Assembly (NCBI GenBank): GCA_021777355.1
Contig: JAJYDO010000023.1
Coordinates: 1 to 37,352, forward strand
Source of the DNA: Actinomycetes bacterium
Lineage (GTDB): Bacteria; Actinomycetota; Acidimicrobiia; Acidimicrobiales; JABEUL01
DNA length: 37,352 bases
Reading direction: 5' to 3'
A program made the translations under genes and the position numbers. The notes under the pieces were generated by a model. That model had not been told where the DNA came from. It saw only the letters and a program-made list of their open reading frames with translations, and did not search any database. Shown here in pieces: positions 25,825-34,309 of the stretch; position 1 is the stretch's first letter, and every line of letters begins with the position of its first letter.

Positions 25825-26826
25825 CTAAATCAAGCCAAGTTCGGCAACTGCGTCGCGTTCTCCAATTAATTCAGATATCGTCGCCTCCAACTTTGACTTG
25901 GCAAAGTCGTTATGGTCAATTCCTTTTTCGACCCTAAAGCTTCCACCATCAGAAAGTATAGGGTAGCCAAAAATTAAACCTTCGGGAACTCCATACTCGC
26001 CATGAGACACAACTGCAAGCGACTCGCAGTCTCCCGGCATAGTCTCGCCCACCAATGAACGAACTGAATCAACAACCCCATTGGCCGCCGATGCTGCCGA
26101 AGAAGCTCCTCTGGCAGCAATTATTGCAGCACCTCGTTGTTGCACCGATGAAATAAACTCACCTTCAAGCCAAGATCTATCCTCGATTACTTCCGGGACT
26201 GGGATTCCCTTGATTGTGGCATGGTCAAAATCGGGGAACTGGGTAGAAGAATGATTTCCCCAAATCGCTACATGAGAAACTTCGGTTACAGGAACGCCAG
26301 CCTTAAGTGCCAAAAGTGAGGCTGCTCTATTTTGATCGAGACGCGTCATTGCAAACCATCTTTCATCGGGAATCTCAGGAGCATGTGCCCTTGCAATTAA
26401 ACAGTTTGTATTACAAGGGTTTCCAACTACCAGAATTTTGACATCACTATTGGCATTTTTTTGGATTGCCTCTCCCTGGGGGCCGAAAATCCCTCCGTTT
26501 ATTGCCAATAAGTCGTTGCGCTCCATCCCTTGTTTTCTCGGAACTGAACCTACCAACAAAGCCCAAGACGAGCCATTAAATGCAGTGTTTAACTCCGAAG
26601 TTGTCTCTATTGAAGAAAGCAGGGGAAATGCACAGTCCTGAAGCTCCATCACCACACCTTCAAGTGCTCCCATCGCCGGTTCCACTTCAAGGAGTCTAAG
26701 AGCTACACTTTGTTCCGAACCAAACATTTCTCCCGAAGCTATTCGAAATAAAAGGGAATAGCCAATTTGCCCTGCCGCTCCGGTCACGGTGACTGTTATA
26801 GGGTTCGACTTTGTCGATGCTGTCAT
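25825..26826 (-). CDS. mdh: Malate dehydrogenase
   Basis: 333 residues, NAD-dependent oxidation of malate to oxaloacetate in the TCA cycle. It has the Rossmann motif [20 protein letters not shown] (14-33), substrate arginines in [11 protein letters not shown] (95-105), the MTRLDQNRA segment (160-168; Asp164, Arg167), and catalytic His192 in [14 protein letters not shown]. These mark the cytosolic-type MDH group used by Actinobacteria. AGGAG lies six bases before the ATG. It is 44 nt after icd, so the two TCA genes are probably one transcript. Confidence 0.94.
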   Translation of the reverse strand: MTASTKSNPITVTVTGAAGQIGYSLLFRIASGEMFGSEQSVALRLLEVEPAMGALEGVVMELQDCAFPLLSSIETTSELNTAFNGSSWALLVGSVPRKQGMERNDLLAINGGIFGPQGEAIQKNANSDVKILVVGNPCNTNCLIARAHAPEIPDERWFAMTRLDQNRAASLLALKAGVPVTEVSHVAIWGNHSSTQFPDFDHATIKGIPVPEVIEDRSWLEGEFISSVQQRGAAIIAARGASSAASAANGVVDSVRSLVGETMPGDCESLAVVSHGEYGVPEGLIFGYPILSDGGSFRVEKGIDHNDFAKSKLEATISELIGERDAVAELGLI

Positions 26827-26870
26827 AAATATCTCCTATTTAATTAATTTCAGTTCTCTAATAATAAATA

Positions 26871-28067
26871 CTAAAGCCTGTCAATAATCGCTGATGCAAA
26901 CTCCGAACACTTTACTTCAGTTGCATCTGCCCTGAGTCTTGCAAAGTCATACGTAACAATTCCTTCTGAAATTGTCAGTGCCATGGCTTTCACTATAGAG
27001 CTTGCAACTTCATCCCACCCAAGGTGCTCAAACATCATTACTCCGGATAAAATAACTGAACCCGGATTGACCTTATCTTGGCCGGCATACTTGGGTGCGG
27101 TTCCATGAGTAGCCTCAAAAATGCCGTGCCCGGTTACGTAGTTGATATTGGCCCCGGGTGCAATTCCGATTCCTCCAACTTGAGCTGCAAGGGCATCGGA
27201 TAGGTAGTCTCCGTTTAGATTAGTAGTTGCAATTACATCATATTCAGACGGCCTGATTAGAATTTGTTGCAACATATTATCTGCAATGGCATCCTTGACC
27301 AAAAGTCTTTCGCCCGGCTCGCCATGACAGTCATCCCATCCCACCGCCACGTCGTCGAACTCTTCTTTAACTAATTCGTAACCCCACAATCGAAAAGCGC
27401 CTTCCGTGAATTTCTGGATATTTCCTTTGTGCACCATTGTGACACTTTCTCGCTTTCGGCTAAGTGCATACTTAATTGATGCTCTAATTAGGCGCTTTGA
27501 GCCCGTGATCGATACCGGCTTTATCCCAATGCCAGAGTCATGCCTAATTTCCCATCCCATTTCATCGTGTAGGTAGGCAATTAATTTAATCGCCTCATCG
27601 CTACCTTGTGCCAGTTCGTAGCCGGCATATACATCTTCGGTATTCTCCCTGAAAATAACCATATCTACCCGCTCCGGATGAACTACCGGAGAAGGTACTC
27701 CTTCAAACCAGCGAACCGGACGCAAGCACACATACAGATCGAGAATTTGTCTCAGGGCGACATTTAGTGACCTTATTCCTCCTCCGACAGGGGTAGTAAG
27801 GGGACCTTTTATCCCTATCAAGTACTCCCTAAACTTACTTATTGTCTCCTCCGGAAGCCACTCACCTGTCTCATCAAACGCCTTTTGCCCTGCTAAAACT
27901 TCCATCCATTGAATTTTTTTGCCATGCTTGGCACATGCAGCATCCATCACTGCTTTTGCGGCCGGCCATATATCTATGCCAGTCCCATCACCTTCGATAA
28001 AGGGAATTATTGGATTGTCAGATACAACTAGAGACCCATCTTGTGAGATCGAAATTTTTTCAGCCAT
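26871..28067 (-). CDS. icd: Isocitrate dehydrogenase (NADP+), type I
   Basis: 398 residues of the E. coli-like homodimeric class. Substrate-binding loop [13 protein letters not shown] (95-107; Ser100 corresponds to the phosphorylatable serine of the E. coli enzyme), Lys214 in [15 protein letters not shown], metal-binding Asp287 and Asp291, and the coenzyme segment [10 protein letters not shown]. Lys326-Tyr327 in that segment is the NADP-specific pair. The gene starts 7 nt after an inverted repeat that surrounds a TATTAT (separate entry) and shows no Shine-Dalgarno. mdh follows. Confidence 0.94.
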   Translation of the reverse strand: MAEKISISQDGSLVVSDNPIIPFIEGDGTGIDIWPAAKAVMDAACAKHGKKIQWMEVLAGQKAFDETGEWLPEETISKFREYLIGIKGPLTTPVGGGIRSLNVALRQILDLYVCLRPVRWFEGVPSPVVHPERVDMVIFRENTEDVYAGYELAQGSDEAIKLIAYLHDEMGWEIRHDSGIGIKPVSITGSKRLIRASIKYALSRKRESVTMVHKGNIQKFTEGAFRLWGYELVKEEFDDVAVGWDDCHGEPGERLLVKDAIADNMLQQILIRPSEYDVIATTNLNGDYLSDALAAQVGGIGIAPGANINYVTGHGIFEATHGTAPKYAGQDKVNPGSVILSGVMMFEHLGWDEVASSIVKAMALTISEGIVTYDFARLRADATEVKCSEFASAIIDRL

Positions 28068-28073
28068 ATATAC

Positions 28074-28099
28074 GAGACTAGCGCCATAATACGAGTCTC
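28074..28099 (-). promoter_or_regulatory. icd promoter with inverted repeat around the -10
   Basis: On the minus strand GAGACT (28099-28094) and AGTCTC (28079-28074) flank TATTAT (28091-28086). A repressor dimer bound to the repeat would cover the -10 hexamer. Transcription from it would start about 12 nt before the icd ATG. No -35 match is seen. The rest of the 212-nt gap up to 28279 shows nothing else. Confidence 0.4.
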
Positions 28100-28279
28100 A
28101 ATTCCAAAAAAATACCGGGACTAGTAAGGTTCACCTAAATGCCAGAGGTTTACCCCTAATAATTATGCAAACTTTTTTAAAGTATCTAATTTATAGATAG
28201 ATCCATTCCGCCTGCATATTGAGCGGTAGCTAAATTCGGAAAATGAATATCCAATATTTCGTCAAAGGTATCTTTGCCC

Positions 28280-29668
28280 TTACGAAGATGCCTGACTATA
28301 GCTTCGGGCCTCTAAAGTCGATGTCAAATTAGATATCATCTGTGGATCAAATGGAGCCAAATTTGTAGAAAAAGCCGAAAGATTAACCATAATTCTTCCC
28401 GCCTGAATAAAGACCGCCGTATATGGAATCAAAATCTGACCCTGTGGAAGTCCGCTCGATGCTCCGGAAATTGTAAGGGCAATATTTGCTACAAATCCGT
28501 GGACTGTCTCACCTGAATGCAATGGAAGAATAAGGTTCTCACTATCTTCGAGTGACTCGCTTATGCCGTTGGCAGGCGTTCCTAGACCATACAAAAACTG
28601 CGAATTATAAAATTCACCAACACAGTTTGCACTCCCTGCAGTTCCAAGAGCTTTCATAAATGGCGAAATTACATCAGCGCTCGCTTCAAGGATTATCGTC
28701 GAGTTGATTTCCGTCACAGATTTTGCAAATTTTCCAAAAGCTGGATTTGCAGTTACCGGAGTTTTGGTGTATCCAAAAATTGGTGAAACCGCGGTGTTTG
28801 TAGGGTCATTGGTAAGGAGAGATTTGGTCATATTGGCAGCAGGACCGTTAATACCGAGACAAGTTTCAAGGTCGCTAATGGCTTTGTTCATGGCCACTAC
28901 CCCTGAATTTCCGGCACCGGAATTGTTCCCGCCGCTGGAACAGTTGCTGCTGGTACATCCGGGAGATATTGCAGAAAATCCACTAGGCATATCACTTGCC
29001 GTAAGGTTAACCGCGTTGCCAACTTGTTGTATAGAGGCGGTTGATGGCGGTCCGGTGAGGCCGTTGCTTGCCCCGATTAATGAATATCCCAATACTCCTC
29101 CGCCAATTACAAATGCGACGAGCAGGGCAATTAATAGCGGCACCATTGACCTCCTGGATGACTTCGAATTGCCATAAGAGCTATAAACATTAGAGGATCC
29201 ATAAGTAGTAGCGCCTCCATAAGATGCCGGAGCTCCGTAAGGCGAAGTGTAGGGACTGGCCGAACCATATGTTGAAAGAGCCGAAACCTGCGGCTGATAT
29301 GTGGCAGGCGAATGGGTTGGGGCCTGGCTTTGCGTCGGGTCCCAATGAGCCACGTGAGCATTTATGGAAGCGACCCAATCTGATCCATATTGAGTATTTT
29401 TTACAAGAATTCGCAGCTGCTCGCTTCCGGCTGTGAATGTCATTTCCCAACCCTGGGAACCATCACTCAAAGTTATTGGAGTTTTTGCCTCAAAACCTTG
29501 AATACTGTGCCATCCGAGGGAAAATGACTGCCCCTCCATCGAACTTTTAATTTCTAGCCCAGATTCACTCAACAAAACTGTGTTGTCTCCAACTACAGTT
29601 CCTCCTAGTTCAGCTTGCCGAACCAAGTCAACATGATCAAGCGCAATCGCCGTGGAATCACTCATCAC
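28280..29668 (-). CDS. Membrane protein with N-terminal PH-like domain and external domain
   Basis: 462 residues (GTG at 29668, an ATG is the next codon; neither has a clear ribosome site). Residues 20-110 look like a small beta-rich PH-like domain ending in a helix (VVGDNTVLLSESGLEIKSS, SLGWHSIQGFEAK, SDWVASINAHVAHW). A Ser/Tyr/Ala/Pro-rich linker (111-170) leads to RR and a membrane helix (175-198). The external part begins with a short cysteine pair region and a Gly/Asn/Ser stretch, then a globular domain of about 200 residues without recognisable motifs. The plan of cytoplasmic domain, disordered linker, single helix and external domain parallels the DGKWYPP proteins, though the sequence is not related. 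Function unknown. Confidence 0.75.
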   Translation of the reverse strand: MMSDSTAIALDHVDLVRQAELGGTVVGDNTVLLSESGLEIKSSMEGQSFSLGWHSIQGFEAKTPITLSDGSQGWEMTFTAGSEQLRILVKNTQYGSDWVASINAHVAHWDPTQSQAPTHSPATYQPQVSALSTYGSASPYTSPYGAPASYGGATTYGSSNVYSSYGNSKSSRRSMVPLLIALLVAFVIGGGVLGYSLIGASNGLTGPPSTASIQQVGNAVNLTASDMPSGFSAISPGCTSSNCSSGGNNSGAGNSGVVAMNKAISDLETCLGINGPAANMTKSLLTNDPTNTAVSPIFGYTKTPVTANPAFGKFAKSVTEINSTIILEASADVISPFMKALGTAGSANCVGEFYNSQFLYGLGTPANGISESLEDSENLILPLHSGETVHGFVANIALTISGASSGLPQGQILIPYTAVFIQAGRIMVNLSAFSTNLAPFDPQMISNLTSTLEARSYSQASS

Positions 29669-29814
29669 ATAACAATATGGCAGATTTTACCCATTGGCGC
29701 ACTTTTCACCATTATTTCCACAATATAGCCAAATATTAGGAAGTTTTGCCCCAAATTAGATAAGTTTGCTCCCCGCTGCGGTCGAATTCACCTTAAGAAA
29801 TTTCCGAGGGATGG

Positions 29815-30693
29815 CTAAGTGCTGGCTTGGCTTAGATCTAGGGCGTTATAAATTTCACGTGTTGCCGTGGAGCGATTTAATGTATAGAAGTGCAACCCTG
29901 GGCACCCACTGTCCAGAAGTTTTTGGCAAAGCTCAATTGCCATTTCTAATCCGGCTCTTCTCACTGCCTCGTTTGGATCCTTCGCATTGCCGCTCTGGGC
30001 TTTTTCCAATTTTTCTATCATTTTCGGCGGTACAGCGGCTCCCATTGTCTTAATGCTTCCTATTGAGCTAAGCCTTTCAATTGGCAGGATTCCAGGAAGA
30101 ACGGGTTTGTCGACGCCTAGGGCCGAAAGGTCATCTACTAAGGATAAATAGTGTTCCGCCTCGAAAAAAAACTGGGTAATTGCAAAATCAGCCTTTTTCA
30201 ATTTCTCGGCTAAATGCTTTCTGTCTGATTCCAGATCCGGTGAATCCGGATGCCCTTGGGGCTGGGCGGCTACGCCAATTGAAAAACCCCCAATGGCCCT
30301 AGCAAGTTCGACCAGTTCAATTGCATGAGTTAGCTCGCCATATTTTTGGTCTTCTCCCTTGGGAGGGTCACCTCCCAGGGCCATTAAATTGACTACCCCG
30401 GCATTTCTTAAGTCAACCAAAATTTCTGCGAGTTCGAGTCTTGTGTGGTCAACGCAAATTAAATGTGCCATCGGAATCAGAGCCGTTGTTTGTTTCAACC
30501 CGGCTACCAGATCATGAGTTCGCTTTCTAGAAGACCTTCCTCCTCGGTAGGTGACAGATACAAAAGACGGGGAAAGCGGAACTAGATCGTGCAATACCTT
30601 AACCAGTTGAGCTTGCTCCACATCATTTTTAGGAGGGAAGAATTCAAATGAAAATGTCCTTCCCTTCTTAAGCATTTCAGAAATTTGCGTCAT
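29815..30693 (-). CDS. metF: 5,10-methylenetetrahydrofolate reductase
   Basis: 292 residues, single-domain bacterial MTHFR with FAD. It has SFEFFPPK (Glu17), SVTYRGG, the folate/FAD segment NLMALGGDPPKGE, FAITQFFFEAEHY and the C-terminal GLHFYTLNRS. It reduces methylene-THF to methyl-THF for methionine synthesis. It follows folD by 11 nt and closes the purN-purH-folD-metF run, linking purine and one-carbon metabolism. Confidence 0.94.
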   Translation of the reverse strand: MTQISEMLKKGRTFSFEFFPPKNDVEQAQLVKVLHDLVPLSPSFVSVTYRGGRSSRKRTHDLVAGLKQTTALIPMAHLICVDHTRLELAEILVDLRNAGVVNLMALGGDPPKGEDQKYGELTHAIELVELARAIGGFSIGVAAQPQGHPDSPDLESDRKHLAEKLKKADFAITQFFFEAEHYLSLVDDLSALGVDKPVLPGILPIERLSSIGSIKTMGAAVPPKMIEKLEKAQSGNAKDPNEAVRRAGLEMAIELCQKLLDSGCPGLHFYTLNRSTATREIYNALDLSQAST

Positions 30694-30704
30694 TTTGTCT
30701 TTCT

Positions 30705-31565
30705 CTATCCAAATTTTCCAATAGCGGCATCCATAGCATTTCTAAAGAGCATAGCCACAGTAGTCGGACCAACTCCTCCAACTCTAGGTGTTATATACGA
30801 AGCTACTTCTTCAACTTCTTCCAAAACATCGGGCAGCAATTTGTTTCCTTCGTAACGGACACCTGCCCCAATTACTACTGCACCTTCCTTGATATCTGTC
30901 TTGGTGATGATCCCGGGCACGCCGACTGCCCCTACTACAATATCTGCCTCCCTCGTATAATCTCTCCAATTCAAGACTCCGCTATGCAGTATCGTAACAG
31001 CGGCGTCTGCACCTTTCCGCTTTTGCGACAAAAGTAGCGAAAGCGGTCTCCCAAGAGTTAACCCTCTCCCCAAAATTGCAACATGCTTGCCGCCTACTTC
31101 AATTTGGTAGTAACTGAGAATTGCTTCAATCCCAGCAGGCGTACAAGGAATTGGTCCTGGAATATTCAAAGCTAGCCTGCCCATGTTCATAGGGTGCATG
31201 CCATCTGCATCCTTGTTGGGCAAAACTTCACAGAGCGCCTTGTCAAAATCAATGCCGGCAGGAGCCGGATACTGGATAAGCATCGCATCCACATTTGGAT
31301 TGTTATTGAAACTCTCGACTGATCGAAGCAAATCTTCGGTTGTTGCGTTTCCGGACAAATGGATATGTGGTGAATCGAACCCAAGCTCTTGAGCCTTTTT
31401 TTGCTTCATTGCAATATATCTCGCACTCGATGCATCGTCGCCAACAAGTATGGTAGCCAATCCCGGCTTTCTTCCCTTTTCCCGGAGAAAAATTTTCGAA
31501 CTTTCAAAGACTTCTTTTTCGATTGATTCCGCAACTGGTCTCCCAGGCATAAGCACAGCCGTCAT
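30705..31565 (-). CDS. folD: Bifunctional methylenetetrahydrofolate dehydrogenase/cyclohydrolase
   Basis: 286 residues. The catalytic pattern Y-x-x-x-K is SARYIAMK (Tyr50, Lys54). IQYPAPAG holds Gln98, and NKDADGMHP holds Asp121. The NADP-binding loop is GRGLTLGRPLSLLL where most FolD proteins have G-R-S-x-x-V-G, a modest variation. PRVGGVGPTTVAMLF closes the protein. It interconverts methylene-THF and formyl-THF, the latter being the cofactor of PurN and PurH encoded just upstream. Its ATG overlaps the purH stop (TGATG). Confidence 0.92.
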   Translation of the reverse strand: MTAVLMPGRPVAESIEKEVFESSKIFLREKGRKPGLATILVGDDASSARYIAMKQKKAQELGFDSPHIHLSGNATTEDLLRSVESFNNNPNVDAMLIQYPAPAGIDFDKALCEVLPNKDADGMHPMNMGRLALNIPGPIPCTPAGIEAILSYYQIEVGGKHVAILGRGLTLGRPLSLLLSQKRKGADAAVTILHSGVLNWRDYTREADIVVGAVGVPGIITKTDIKEGAVVIGAGVRYEGNKLLPDVLEEVEEVASYITPRVGGVGPTTVAMLFRNAMDAAIGKFG

Positions 31566-33163
31566 CAGTGTCTAAAGTGCCTTTCCCCGGTTAGAATCAT
31601 CGCAACCCCCTGTTCGTCCGCGGCAGCAATTACTTCGGCATCCCTGACGCTTCCGCCCGGTTGGACTACGACTTTAACGCCGGCTCTAGCGACCGCATCC
31701 AAACCGTCTCGAAACGGGAAAAATGCATCTGAGGCGCCGGCACCACCAACTGCCCTTCCATCTGCCTTTTTTTCCGCTAATTCTGCCGCAACCACACGGC
31801 TTTGTTGACCCGCGCCCACTCCGAGCACCTGGCCATTGCAAACCAGCACTATGGCATTTGATGTGGTTCTGGCGCAAACTAACCAGGCCAGAGTTGCATC
31901 ACGCCATCCTTGTTCATCGGGAACCGCTTCTGTAACTACTGTCCAAGTGCCCCCGTCTGGGCCGGCGACGATGTCTGGCTCTTGAACCAGGAACCCTCCG
32001 TCGATAGTCCGGAGCTCAAGGCCTCTAGGACCGGGTTTTTTGGCACTTAGTACTCTGAGTACTTTTCTTTTTTCCCTAAAGAGTTCGATTGCACCATGAT
32101 CATAAGATGGGGCTATTAATACGTCTGCCTGAGGATTTTCAAGGATGGTTTCGGCCAGAGAAAGGTCGACATGATCAGTAATTGCAACAATTCCTCCGAA
32201 TGCCGAAACCGGATCAGCATCCATGGCTTTGATATAGGCATCGTTGATATCGTGGCTTAGTGCAGCACCACACGCGTTTGCATGCTTAATTATTGCCACC
32301 GCACTAGGAGCTAGTTCGGTGAGCCTAGACATTTCATCCGCCAGACGCCAAGCGGCCTCGGCATCAAATAAGTTCAGGTATGAGAGAGTCTTCCCTGAGT
32401 GCTGGACCATACTGTCCATCCAGCCGCTCTTTCCTAATTGTCGGTATCTGGCGCCATGTTGATGCGGATTTTCGCCATAGCGCAGTTCGCCCGGAGTTTT
32501 TACTATCTCGAAGTTGAGCTTATCGGCCAATACCACTCGTCCGCCCGGCGTGAGATCACCCCCCGTGGCAAAAGTCATTCCGTCGTCACCTCGGAGCCAT
32601 TCTGTAATTGCCTTGTCGTAGTTCACGCAGTGTTCGAATGCATTTAGTGCAAGGCGCTTCCTGGTTTGATTGCTTAACTTATTGCCATTGTCGTGCAACT
32701 CTCCAAGGATAACCGGATACTCTTTTGGATCGACAATGACTCCGACATGTGCGTGGTTTTTAGCAGCGGCCCTGACCATAGTTGGGCCGCCCACATCGAT
32801 CATTTCGATTCCGGGAGCCGATAAAAATGGGTATAGGTTGCAAACTACCAATTGGAATGGGTCTATTCCATGTCCGGCAAGGTCCTCGAGATGGCTTACT
32901 TTATCCAGGTCGGCCAGTATTGCGCCATGTATCTTGGGGTGAAGAGTCTTTACCCTTCCTCCGAGCATCTCGGGAGCTCCGGTAACTTCTTCCACGCTCA
33001 TATGTGCAATATTGGCCCCGGCAAGAGCTTCCGAGGTTCCCCCGGAAGAAACTATCTCCCAGCCCAAATCTTGAAGTCCCCTTGCAAAGGCTTCTAATCC
33101 TGTCTTGTCATATACTGAAATTAGGGCTCTCAAACTCTTTAACTCCTTTTTGCCTACAGCCAA
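31565..33163 (-). CDS. purH: Bifunctional AICAR transformylase/IMP cyclohydrolase
   Basis: 532 residues, last two steps of IMP synthesis. The N-terminal IMP cyclohydrolase has SVYDKTGLEAFARGL, SSGGTSEAL and GGRVKTLHPKIHG (69-80). The C-terminal transformylase has RYGENPHQHGARY, KHANACGAA (most have H-A-N-P-C-G), SAFGGIVAI and the closing PGGSVRDAEVI and MILTGERHFRH. It lies 47 nt after purN and overlaps folD by one base. Confidence 0.95.
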   Translation of the reverse strand: MAVGKKELKSLRALISVYDKTGLEAFARGLQDLGWEIVSSGGTSEALAGANIAHMSVEEVTGAPEMLGGRVKTLHPKIHGAILADLDKVSHLEDLAGHGIDPFQLVVCNLYPFLSAPGIEMIDVGGPTMVRAAAKNHAHVGVIVDPKEYPVILGELHDNGNKLSNQTRKRLALNAFEHCVNYDKAITEWLRGDDGMTFATGGDLTPGGRVVLADKLNFEIVKTPGELRYGENPHQHGARYRQLGKSGWMDSMVQHSGKTLSYLNLFDAEAAWRLADEMSRLTELAPSAVAIIKHANACGAALSHDINDAYIKAMDADPVSAFGGIVAITDHVDLSLAETILENPQADVLIAPSYDHGAIELFREKRKVLRVLSAKKPGPRGLELRTIDGGFLVQEPDIVAGPDGGTWTVVTEAVPDEQGWRDATLAWLVCARTTSNAIVLVCNGQVLGVGAGQQSRVVAAELAEKKADGRAVGGAGASDAFFPFRDGLDAVARAGVKVVVQPGGSVRDAEVIAAADEQGVAMILTGERHFRH

Positions 33164-33210
33164 TCCTAGGCGAGTATTCGATCACCAATTGATCAAAGCA
33201 AACCGTGCCT

Positions 33211-33783
33211 TTAAATTGAAGATTGTTGACTTATTTTTTTCATAAATTCAACTATTGTCGCTGGATAAAGCTGCCTTTCTACCTCTTTTATTCTTTCATG
33301 AAGTGACTCTTCAGTGTCCTCTGGGAAGATGGGGACTTCACTTTGAGCAAGTATTGGTCCTTCGTCAACTCCAATGGTTGCCAAATGAACGGTGCACCCG
33401 GTTCGATCATCGCCAGATTCCAATGCATCCCTCACGGCATGCCAACCCTTATATTTTGGTAATAGGGAGGGATGGGTATTCAAAATCCTGCCTTGGAACT
33501 TATCAAATATTGATTTTCCAAGTACGGTGCCATAGCCTGCCATCGCAATAACGTCGAGTTGGTGCTTGACGAGTACTGCAGCCACTATCTCGCTATATTT
33601 TTCTCTGTCAAAGGAATCGCCAAAAGTGTCCCTAACCACTAATTCCACGGGAATATCGGCATCCATGGCAACTTTCACCGCCCTGCATGGACGGTCGACC
33701 ACTACTACCTCGACTTCGATCGAGTGCTCTAATATTGATTCAAGAATCGTTCCAGCACCCGAAGCCAGCACACCAAGTTTCAC
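33211..33783 (-). CDS. purN: Phosphoribosylglycinamide formyltransferase
   Basis: 190 residues; GTG start at 33783 with weak ribosome site. Formyl-transfer residues Asn102, His104 and Asp140 are in LNTHPSLLPKYKG and GVDEGPILAQ. The phosphate loop reads LASGAGTILESI, close to the usual S-G-x-G-S-N-L pattern but with T-I in place of S-N. It transfers formyl from 10-formyl-THF to GAR in purine synthesis and leads the purN-purH-folD-metF cluster. Confidence 0.92.
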   Translation of the reverse strand: MKLGVLASGAGTILESILEHSIEVEVVVVDRPCRAVKVAMDADIPVELVVRDTFGDSFDREKYSEIVAAVLVKHQLDVIAMAGYGTVLGKSIFDKFQGRILNTHPSLLPKYKGWHAVRDALESGDDRTGCTVHLATIGVDEGPILAQSEVPIFPEDTEESLHERIKEVERQLYPATIVEFMKKISQQSSI

Positions 33784-34309
33784 TATCGCAACTTATCAGG
33801 AAAATTAAGCGAAAGGGTCACTTTGAACTCATTTCAATACCTGGGAAAGTCCCAGCTAGGTAATTCTCGAATAGTTTGCATCCTTTTCGCCATTGACTTT
33901 TATGGTCCTTAAGGTAATTATTTGGGTAGTCGCCTAAGAGCTTAAAACATTCTTTTCCGTCTTTTTCTATCGGGCTTAAAACCGAGAATTCCTCATTTGA
34001 CGGAACTTATATTTTGTCCAAGGGTCGACTAGAGCTAAACCAAAGTTTTCAAAAACTTTTAGGTTGCGCTTTGTCAAGGTGGCTTCTTGCACCTATAAAA
34101 TTGACGCAAATTTTCGCATCGAATCAACTTGTTTGAGTTCCAAGGCATTCGCGGCCAGCGACCTCTTTTTAGCTGAGATCGATTAGAAGTCTTGCCCGTA
34201 CAAGTGCGGCGACAAATATTTAGGTGGCCCGCGAAACCGGCTGGACCTTGGAGGAACTGAAAGTCTTGTCTATCTCAATCCATAGGAGTTCAGAGAGACT
34301 TTCGTTTAA
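33784..34309. other. Gap upstream of purN with traces of coding sequence and hairpins
   Basis: This 526-nt stretch must contain the purN promoter. It holds a start-less protein-like frame at 33818-34006 (separate entry) and further protein-like frames upstream broken by stops. It also has a small hairpin CTGGGA-AAG-TCCCAG at 33841-33855 and an 8-bp inverted repeat GAAAGTCT/AGACTTTC at 34259-34303, just after the transglutaminase stop. The last could end or stabilise that transcript, but no U-tract follows. Confidence 0.4.
33818..34006 (-). pseudogene. Probable remnant of a decayed gene
   Basis: The frame runs 62 codons from a stop codon to TGA 33818 and has no usable start near its 5' end. 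Its translation looks like real protein: NEEFSVLSPIEKDGKECFKL, then DYPNNYLKDHKSQWRKGC and a final PGIEMSSK. Just upstream, another frame of the same strand reads ATLTKRNLKVFENFGLALVD followed by PWTKYKF, so a frameshift near 34000 would join the two. I recognise no family. It could also be chance in AT-rich DNA. Confidence 0.3.
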
